This document shows positions 57,824-64,000 of a stretch of 64,000 nt of DNA, piece by piece; position 1 is the first letter of the stretch, and each line of letters starts with the position of its first letter. This DNA comes from Roseiarcus sp963794155 (GTDB lineage Bacteria; Pseudomonadota; Alphaproteobacteria; Rhizobiales; Beijerinckiaceae). The position numbers were made by a program, and so were the translations under genes. The notes beneath the pieces were generated by a model. That model was given only the letters and a program-made list of their open reading frames with translations, was not told where the DNA came from and made no database searches. Location: NCBI GenBank assembly GCA_963794155.1, contig CAWCCX010000016.1:434001-498000 (forward strand), written 5' to 3'.

Positions 57824-60034
57824 TTGACCCCCGGGCCGGCGAGGCGTCGCGCGCTCGCGCGAGGGCCCTGGCGGAGCAGTTTTGCGAGGCCGGTTTCCCT
57901 CGCGGCTTTTGCCTTTCTGGCCTTGCCGGGCGTTCCTCCGGCGCTCGCAGCGGAAGACGTGGAATCGCTCGTCGACTCCGTTTGCCGAATTATCGATTCC
58001 TCGGCGCTCGCCCAGCATCTCCCAGTCGCGTTCCTGACCCGGCTGATCTGGCAGGAAAGCAACTTCCAGCCAGACGTCGTCAGTCCCGCCGGCGCCCGCG
58101 GCATTGCGCAATTCATGCCCGGCACCGCGGCCGAGCGCGGGCTCGCTAACCCCGATGATCCTGAGGCCGCGATCCCCAAGGCCGCGGAGCTCTTGGCCAA
58201 CCTGAGGCAGCGCTTCGGAAATCTTGGTCTCGCCGCCGCCGCCTATAACGCGGGCCCGACGCGCGTGACGAGCTGGCTTGCGGGCGCGGGCGAGCTGCCG
58301 CTCGAAACGCGGGATTACGTGATGATCGTGACCCGTCATCCCGTCGAGGACTGGAGAGGCGTCAGCGCGGCGAAACTAACCGACGACGCCGTCTTCCCCG
58401 ATTCGTCTTGCGTCCAGCACATCGCCGCCGTGAGCCGCGCTGGAGCCGCGGCCTTAGCCAGCTCGGCGTGGACGCCCTGGGGCGCGCAGTTCTCGATCGG
58501 CTTCTCGAAAGGGGTAGCCATGTGGAATACATACGCTAGCGCCTTGAGTACATACTTGCCTTCGCTGCCAATTCAGAGGTTCTACGACACGTATATTTCC
58601 CTGCAGCTTCGCTTGGACGTTATTGTCTGCGCCGCCCTGATTTTGTTCCTTCTTGCTTATATCCGTAGGCCACTCAAACATATTCGCGACGAACTCCGGC
58701 GAAACAAAATTCAGTTGGAGGCTATTCTTCGCTCCGGTACATTAGATTGGACAAAACCGATAATTTCGAAACCGGTTATGGCGGTTGACCGCAGAGAATT
58801 CCTGCATGCGGAACCGGCCGAGCGCCTGTTTGAGAGGGCCGAGCCGCGCGTATTGTGGCGGCGGCTGGCGAGTTTTGACCCCGGGCGTCATGCGGCGCCT
58901 CTCAAGCTTTTTCGGGCGCTCGGCCCGAAAGGCGCCACGATGTCGCAAACAGCCGGATCGGCGCCGGCCGCTCCAGCACCGCCCGAGCCCCCCGCATTGG
59001 CTGGCGATCCGGTTGTGGCGTCCGACTCCGCGGCTCAGGACAAACCCATAACGTCGTCGCCCGAACTCATTCCGTTTGCGGACGCCGCATGTCGCCAGCC
59101 TCTGCCTCAGGTTAAAAAGGCAAAAGCCCGCGGCTTGAAGCGGCTATCGATCGGAAGCGGTTTGGCGGTGTTTGCGGCATGCGGCGCCTTTGCTGTTTAC
59201 GCTTCGCCCCTGTACTCGACGCTCGGCGCCGCGAAGAGCCAGGCGACCGCGGCTCTTGCCGCAGCTGTTGATGTCCTCAAAACGCCTCTGGAAGCGATCA
59301 CGGGCTCAAAGAGACGCGAGGAGGAGCAGGCCGAGATGCGCGACCTCAGCGCCGCGCTCGCACAGACGACGGTCCGGCTGGACCAGATCGAGCATGAATA
59401 CGGCGCGCGTCTGGATAAGCTCAGCGAGCGCATCGACCAAGATTCCTCCACGAGATTTGCCGATATTGCGGCGAGGCTGGATAAGTTGGAGCAAAAGGCC
59501 GCCGCGCCGGTTACGCCCGTTTCTGAATTTGCTGGTGTCGTGGCGAGACTCGATACGTTGGAGAAGAGAGCCGCCCTTGCGGCTCAACCCGCCTCCCAAT
59601 TTGCCGACATCGCGACGAGGCTCGACAAACTGGAGAAGAAAGCCGCCATCCCGGCGACGCCTTCGCCTGGAGGCGTCGAAAGCGGGCCGCGGCTCGACAA
59701 GGGAGAGAAAAGAGCCGTCGTCCCGGCCGCAAGTTCGGCCACGCCGCTTGCGCCTCCAACGCCGAAACAATGGACGCTTGTGGCAAAAGCGGAGCCTTCC
59801 GCCCCGAACGGGAGCGCCGGACCGGACAACCCGAAGCCTCCGCTCCGTGACTATAGCGTCGAGGATGTGCGGTTCGGCATTGCGCTGGTTCGCAGTCGCC
59901 ATGGTTCGCAACAGGTCGCCCCGGGAGACATGATCCCTGGGGCAGGACGCGTATTACGAATTGAGAGAGAGGGCGGGAAATGGGTCGTCGTGACAAGCCT
60001 CGGCATCATTGCGAGCGGTCCGGCGCCCTACTAG
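57824..60034 (+). CDS. Lytic transglycosylase fused to a membrane segment and coiled-coil C-terminal region
   Basis: A 736-residue protein, apparently starting at TTG. A signal-like segment (21-43) precedes an SLT lysozyme-like domain: IWQESNFQPDVVSPAGARG with catalytic Glu78, IAQFMPGTA and AYNAGPTRV (140-148). Residues 231-310 are encoded by less GC-rich DNA and include a transmembrane helix (LDVIVCAALILFLLAYI, 264-280). A proline/alanine linker, a second hydrophobic segment (near 441-460) and a coiled coil with repeated RLDKLE units follow. The last 70 residues (RDYSVEDVRFGIALVRSRHG through VVTSLGIIASG) resemble the C-termini of separate Bradyrhizobium-type hypothetical proteins. The enzyme should cleave peptidoglycan; the fusion may tether it to the inner membrane. 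Confidence 0.8.
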   Translation: MTPGPARRRALARGPWRSSFARPVSLAAFAFLALPGVPPALAAEDVESLVDSVCRIIDSSALAQHLPVAFLTRLIWQESNFQPDVVSPAGARGIAQFMPGTAAERGLANPDDPEAAIPKAAELLANLRQRFGNLGLAAAAYNAGPTRVTSWLAGAGELPLETRDYVMIVTRHPVEDWRGVSAAKLTDDAVFPDSSCVQHIAAVSRAGAAALASSAWTPWGAQFSIGFSKGVAMWNTYASALSTYLPSLPIQRFYDTYISLQLRLDVIVCAALILFLLAYIRRPLKHIRDELRRNKIQLEAILRSGTLDWTKPIISKPVMAVDRREFLHAEPAERLFERAEPRVLWRRLASFDPGRHAAPLKLFRALGPKGATMSQTAGSAPAAPAPPEPPALAGDPVVASDSAAQDKPITSSPELIPFADAACRQPLPQVKKAKARGLKRLSIGSGLAVFAACGAFAVYASPLYSTLGAAKSQATAALAAAVDVLKTPLEAITGSKRREEEQAEMRDLSAALAQTTVRLDQIEHEYGARLDKLSERIDQDSSTRFADIAARLDKLEQKAAAPVTPVSEFAGVVARLDTLEKRAALAAQPASQFADIATRLDKLEKKAAIPATPSPGGVESGPRLDKGEKRAVVPAASSATPLAPPTPKQWTLVAKAEPSAPNGSAGPDNPKPPLRDYSVEDVRFGIALVRSRHGSQQVAPGDMIPGAGRVLRIEREGGKWVVVTSLGIIASGPAPY

Positions 60035-60465
60035 CCAGGTTGGCTTTGGCCGCTGGCACAGTCTGCGGCCCCTGGGCGACAAACACGCGTACGCACTGCG
60101 GCCCGCAGGATTGCTCCTCAAATCGACACCAATATGGCAGGTTCTGAGAGCCGGCCGGTCGAACCCCCTGTCTTGACTACTCGATTCAGAAGGAGGAGTC
60201 TCCGCCCCATTCGACGCCAAAGGAAACAATCGACGCTGATTCTGTTTATGACCCGGACGCCTACTCTCGCGTTGGTTTCGTGACGGTGAGTTTTCACCGG
60301 TGTTCAGAAAAATCGAACAATTTCTTGCCAAGATTCTGTTTTCTCGATAGAGTTGAATTGTCTGCGGATCGCGGTGCGTCGAAATGGGAGAACGACTGCG
60401 GAGGCTGACTTCTGACGACTGGCGAAATCCAATCGGCAGGAACCCAACGTACCATCGGGGAAGCC
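60035..60465. other. Intergenic stretch of lower GC without a recognised gene
   Basis: 431 bases between the transglycosylase fusion and the small membrane protein. I see no supported gene, tRNA or terminator. The second half (about 60290-60360) is clearly AT-rich and may hold the promoter of the next gene. Confidence 0.5.
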
Positions 60466-60669
60466 ATGAACAAAAGGCAGCTACTCCAAGCCCTCACAAT
60501 CTCTGCGAAGTCCGCACTCGTGGCGGCGACTGTTACCGTGCTATATGGGCTTGTCACCAAAGACTATACACAGGTAATTCCCGCGGTAGTGTTTACGTTT
60601 GGTACCGCGATGAGTATCTCAGGATATTACGATCGGCGTATCCAGCGTCTTGGTCTCACGAACGTCTAG
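60466..60669 (+). CDS. Small membrane protein of unknown function
   Basis: A 67-residue protein with two hydrophobic segments (ISAKSALVAATVTVLYGLV, and QVIPAVVFTFGTAMSISGYY), a basic N-terminus and basic C-terminus. GGGGAAG lies just before the ATG. It matches no family I recognise. It sits in a low-GC islet with another orphan gene. Confidence 0.6.
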   Translation: MNKRQLLQALTISAKSALVAATVTVLYGLVTKDYTQVIPAVVFTFGTAMSISGYYDRRIQRLGLTNV

Positions 60670-60826
60670 AACTTTTTACTAGTGCAGAGGCTTTATTACG
60701 GCGCAGCCTTTATTAGGGCAGAGCCTGCGCTGGTAACCATTTCGCTACCGATCGCAAATGAAGGGTAAGTGAAGTATGTAGCGCCGCCCGCGGTTTGGTA
60801 AGCGACTACGCTGTCACCGACAACAA

Positions 60827-61387
60827 TTATGGCACCGCGATGCCAAAAGCAATTTGTCCTATTAGATATTGCAAATGCTCCTTGTGCTCTACTTCCCCAA
60901 CTAACGAGCACGCCTTATTACGCAGATCGGAAATGTCCTTCAGGATGGCGTCCGGATTGAGTTTTTTCGTGTCAAACGTCTTTGCGAAAGGAATGGCAGC
61001 GGCCAGCGCTTCAATGCTAGTGAGGTGGTCAACCCCGATATCGTTTAACGCGAGCTCCTCTTTATCGATGAAACTATTAATCTCGGCCAAACTTGACAAA
61101 CTATTCTTCAGATCGACATCTATTGTGGGCGTCACTTTAAAAATCATTTCTTTGAATTGTCCATCCTCTGCCAACAGGCCGAGCGCCCTGCATGCTTGTT
61201 CAGCGATCTCCTTTGCGTGATCTTTCGGGTCTTGTGAGGTCGTCCAAAGGAAATGGATCTGATTCGCTGCGTCCGCGATATATTTGAAATGCTCGGAGAG
61301 GGGTGTCCCAGCGGACGAAATACCCGAATTCAGTAGCGTTATGCATGCTGAAAGAAGAGAAACCTGCGCGATTCGTTTCAAAATCAT
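60827..61387 (-). CDS. Secreted protein of unknown function in low-GC islet
   Basis: A 186-residue protein from the ATG at 61387, with signal peptide IAQVSLLSACITLLNSGISSAG. The mature part is helical and charged with three cysteines (QACRALGLL, NKACSLVGE among them) and no detectable known domain. Codon use is far less GC-rich than the flanking genes, suggesting recent acquisition. Confidence 0.65.
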   Translation of the reverse strand: MILKRIAQVSLLSACITLLNSGISSAGTPLSEHFKYIADAANQIHFLWTTSQDPKDHAKEIAEQACRALGLLAEDGQFKEMIFKVTPTIDVDLKNSLSSLAEINSFIDKEELALNDIGVDHLTSIEALAAAIPFAKTFDTKKLNPDAILKDISDLRNKACSLVGEVEHKEHLQYLIGQIAFGIAVP

Positions 61388-61588
61388 TGTCTCCAACCCA
61401 AAATTCTGAACGCTCACTGAGCCGAACAGGAGGGAGCGAAACGCGCGCTGCCCTCAAAATTGTCATCGTACATCCAAATCGCGCGCGTCAACCGTGCAAA
61501 GTGATTCATGCTCCACCCATCACGAAACATCAAGGTCGCGGAGCGCGCCACCCCCCCCATCCCCGCAACATGGCGCATTCGGTAGAAC

Positions 61589-61606
61589 GCCCGACTTTTG
61601 ACGGGC
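61589..61606 (-). terminator. Possible terminator hairpin after hisG
   Basis: On the minus strand GCCCG-TCAAAAGT-CGGGC forms a short hairpin about 45 bases after the hisG stop. No T-run follows. Confidence 0.3.
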
Positions 61607-61651
61607 CTGGGGGCGGGGCGCCGCGGCCGATAGGCTCCGATCAGAGTCGCC

Positions 61652-62665
61652 TCACACCGTCCCCGGCCCGATCCGCTGCTCGAGCGCTTCGTACAGAGCG
61701 TTGCGGGCGCTGAAGGCCTGTTCGAGCGCGGCGACGCTGACCCGCTCGGCGCCTTTCTCCAAGAGCCAGCCGGCGAGCTCGGCGACCTTGCCGCGGGCGC
61801 AGTGCAGGGCGACGAAGCCGTGCGGATCGACGTCCTCGCCGGTCGCCGAGACGGCGCCGAAGCGCTCAAGCGCGGTCTCGACGGCCAGATGGGCGGGGCT
61901 CGGCAGGCGGGCGCGGACCTCGCGCGACCTCGAGGCCTCTTCACTCGCCGCGATGCGGGCGAGGATGTCGCGCGCGGCTTGTCTCGCTTTCTCGCCCCAG
62001 GGCGCGGTCAGCGAGGCGATAAGCGTCGCCTGCGAGCGCAGGATCACGCCGTCATCGAGGGGTTTCAGAGCATTGGCGGCAAGCGTCGCGCCGGTCGTGG
62101 TGATGTCGACGATGAGCTCAGCCGCGCCCGAGGCCGGCGCGCCCTCGGTCGCCCCCAGGCTCTCGACGATCCGGTAGTCGGCGACGCCATGCTCGGCGAA
62201 GAAGCGGCGGGTCAGGTTGACGTATTTGGTCGCCACCCGCATCCGCTCGCCGCGCTTGGCGCGGTAGGCCGAGGCGACATCGTCGAGATCGGCCATTGAG
62301 CGCACGTCGATCCAGGCCCTGGGCGCGGCGACGACCACATTGGCGTGGCCGAAGCCGAGCGGGCTCAAGAGCGCGAGGCGCGCTTCGACGTCGGGGACCT
62401 TCTCGCGCACCAGATCCTCGCCGGCGACGCCGAAATGCGCTGCCCCCGCGGCGAGCTGGCCGACAATCTCGGCCGACGACACATAGGCGACCTCGACTCC
62501 GGTCAAGCCGGCGATCGCGCCGCGATAGTCGCGCACGCCCCGCCCCTGGGTGAGCTCGAGGCCGGCGCGGGCGAAGAACGCGGCCGCAGCCTCCTGCAAT
62601 CGCCCCTTGGAAGGGACGGCGAGGACGAACGGGCCCTCGGCCCCGTTGCCGGGATAGGCGGCCAT
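61652..62665 (-). CDS. hisG: ATP phosphoribosyltransferase catalytic subunit
   Basis: Catalyses the first step of histidine synthesis. The 337-residue protein has VLAVPSKGRLQEAAAAFFARAG, the GVEVAYVSSAEIVGQLAAG region, and the PRPP-binding segment ELIVDITTTGATLAANALK. The presence of hisZ indicates the HisZ-dependent form, in which HisZ provides regulation. The start overlaps the hisZ stop by one base (TGATG). Confidence 0.95.
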   Translation of the reverse strand: MAAYPGNGAEGPFVLAVPSKGRLQEAAAAFFARAGLELTQGRGVRDYRGAIAGLTGVEVAYVSSAEIVGQLAAGAAHFGVAGEDLVREKVPDVEARLALLSPLGFGHANVVVAAPRAWIDVRSMADLDDVASAYRAKRGERMRVATKYVNLTRRFFAEHGVADYRIVESLGATEGAPASGAAELIVDITTTGATLAANALKPLDDGVILRSQATLIASLTAPWGEKARQAARDILARIAASEEASRSREVRARLPSPAHLAVETALERFGAVSATGEDVDPHGFVALHCARGKVAELAGWLLEKGAERVSVAALEQAFSARNALYEALEQRIGPGTV

Positions 62666-63840
62666 CAGCGCTCGCCTCCGTTTGCGAGCCGGTCGAGGGT
62701 GATCGCGGCCCCGACGGCGGGAATGTCCGTAGGCGCGCCCAACCGCCGGGCGAGCCCGTCATAGCGTCCGCCGGCGAGCGCGGTCCTGGCCCCCGGCGCC
62801 GCGGCGTCGTGCGCCTCGAACACGAAGCCGGTGTAATAGTCGAAGTCGCGCACGAAGGCGGCGCTGAAGCGGATAGCCTCGATCGGCGCCCCGCGCGCGG
62901 CGATGAAGCCGTTGCGCAATTCGAACCCGTCGAGCGCGGCGCCGATGTCGAGGCGGGCGGAATCGGCCAGGCGCCGAAGCGCGATCGCCGCCTGATCGGG
63001 ATCGCCGGAAATCGCCAGGAACGCTTCGAGCACCGCCCGTTTCTCGGCTTCAATCGGCTCGCCGGACCTCAGCGAAGCCTGTTCGAGAAACCGATCGGCG
63101 ATCTCGCCGGCGCTGCGCCCGCCGACCGCTTCGATGCCGGCGATCGCGAGCAGATCCTCGACCAGCGCCTTGGCGCCGGCATGGTCGGCGCTTTCCAGCG
63201 CCGCCAGCACCCCGGCTTGCGCGAGCGCGCTTTGGCTCGGCCGGCTCAAAATGGAATCGAGGCCGCGCCCGCGGGCAACGCCGCGGCGGAGACGCCGACG
63301 CCATACCTCGGGAATTTTGAGCGATTCGAGCACGGCCTCGAACAGGCCGGCGTCGCCGAGCCGGGCGGCGAGCGCCCCGCCTCCCGCGGCGGTCGCCGCC
63401 TCGAGGCTCAGCGCGAACACTTCCGCATCGGCCGCCTCGGCGTCCTTGCGGCCGAAGCTTTCGAGCCCGGTTTGGGTCTGCTCGCCGGCCTGCCCGGCGC
63501 GGGCGCGGAACACCGGGCCGAGATAGGAATATTCGGCGACGGCGCCGGCCCGGTCTGAGGCGAGATAGGCGCGGCAGACGGGAATCGTATATTCGGGCCT
63601 GAGGCAAAGCTCTTCGCCCGCGGCGTCCGCGGTCAGGAACAGGCGGCGGCGGACCTCCTCGCCCGACAGGTCGAGAAAGATCGCCGCCGGATGCAGAATC
63701 GGCGGCTCGGTCCGCTCGAACCCCGCGGCGAGGAAATGGTCGAGCGCCCGCTCCCCGGCGCTTCGTGGCGCCCGGTTCGCAAGATCGCCGCTCAGCGGCG
63801 CTTGGCCGGCTGAATCGGCTGGGGTCGGCTCAAGCGTCAC
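62665..63840 (-). CDS. hisZ: ATP phosphoribosyltransferase regulatory subunit
   Basis: A histidyl-tRNA synthetase paralogue that regulates HisG. Class II synthetase-like segments are LCLRPEYTIPVCRAYL, YLGPVFRARAGQAGEQTQTG and FDYYTGFVFEAHD. The frame is open to 63996; the GTG at 63840 (preceded by GAGGG) or the TTG at 63861 (preceded by AAAGGGGG) are better starts than the distant ATG. Residues expected for aminoacylation are altered, as in other HisZ proteins. hisS is the usual upstream neighbour and would be just outside the window. Confidence 0.93.
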   Translation of the reverse strand: MTLEPTPADSAGQAPLSGDLANRAPRSAGERALDHFLAAGFERTEPPILHPAAIFLDLSGEEVRRRLFLTADAAGEELCLRPEYTIPVCRAYLASDRAGAVAEYSYLGPVFRARAGQAGEQTQTGLESFGRKDAEAADAEVFALSLEAATAAGGGALAARLGDAGLFEAVLESLKIPEVWRRRLRRGVARGRGLDSILSRPSQSALAQAGVLAALESADHAGAKALVEDLLAIAGIEAVGGRSAGEIADRFLEQASLRSGEPIEAEKRAVLEAFLAISGDPDQAAIALRRLADSARLDIGAALDGFELRNGFIAARGAPIEAIRFSAAFVRDFDYYTGFVFEAHDAAAPGARTALAGGRYDGLARRLGAPTDIPAVGAAITLDRLANGGER

Positions 63841-64000
63841 CGAATGGCCCTCACTGTCCAAGACGCCCCCTTTAACAAAGCCGCTTGGGCAGCGCAGCCC
63901 TTTTCCGGGGGCAGAGTGAACGCAAAGTTCGCGCTGCGGGGCGATCGCTCCGGGCTTCATGGCGCCGTCCCGCTGGCTGTGGACTCCCCTCTCCACCGCG

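Overview
The window is about 64 kb of GC-rich chromosome from an alphaproteobacterium, most likely order Hyphomicrobiales (Rhizobiales). The evidence is an rrn operon ordered 16S, tRNA-Ile, tRNA-Ala, 23S, 5S, tRNA-fMet; the ffs-dnaX-ybaB-recR block; the lptM-like lipoprotein/lysA pair followed by a TIGR02302-type protein; and a separate hisZ-hisG pair. A Beijerinckiaceae/Methylocystaceae-like host is possible, but I cannot fix the genus. It reads as core chromosome with a few accessory patches. I see no prophage, IS element or CRISPR array.

Left part (1-16 kb): the end of a ROK regulator gene, then zwf-pgl (oxidative pentose phosphate/Entner-Doudoroff entry), an orphan amino-acid-type ABC binding protein, an unusual 10-bp-periodic repeat array, an Rrf2 regulator and the complete rrn operon on the minus strand (5683-11762). 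The rrn -35 box contains the stop codon of the upstream cytochrome P450 gene. Then come recR, ybaB, dnaX and the 4.5S RNA.

16-28 kb: an XRE regulator divergent from an NTF2-like gene, with a matched operator pair between them; a GFA-family enzyme; the LptM-like lipoprotein and lysA; the large TIGR02302 protein; an acyl-CoA ligase; a PduO-type cobalamin adenosyltransferase; and a frameshifted anmK whose start lies in a palindromic repeat element. 3-hydroxyisobutyrate dehydrogenase and an acyl-CoA dehydrogenase (valine breakdown) follow.

29-41 kb: a five-gene YbhGFSR-like exporter (HlyD adaptor, two ATPases, two permeases) preceded by an FNR/FixK-type box. After it come mmsA (the remaining valine step), a methyltransferase-glycosyltransferase fusion with a probable 3' frameshift, a LysR regulator and an isolated glycosyltransferase-like gene.

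41-48 kb: a minus-strand set (fatty-acid desaturase-like hydroxylase, Rieske ferredoxin, two SDR dehydrogenases) divergent from a sugar ABC importer (binding protein, permease, single-domain ATPase). The long spacer between them carries five GGAAT/ATTCC half-sites. The gene content recalls the moc (rhizopine) genes, and it could be a co-regulated uptake and oxidation system for an unidentified substrate.

48-64 kb: flavin reductase and nitroreductase, two hypothetical secreted proteins (one Ivy-like), an Lrp-type ligand domain, a CPA1 antiporter, a tag/HD-hydrolase/phosphatase operon, an AcuI-like reductase, a 22-bp repeat array, an oleate hydratase, a mosaic lytic transglycosylase fusion, a lower-GC islet with two orphan genes, and hisZ-hisG at the right edge.
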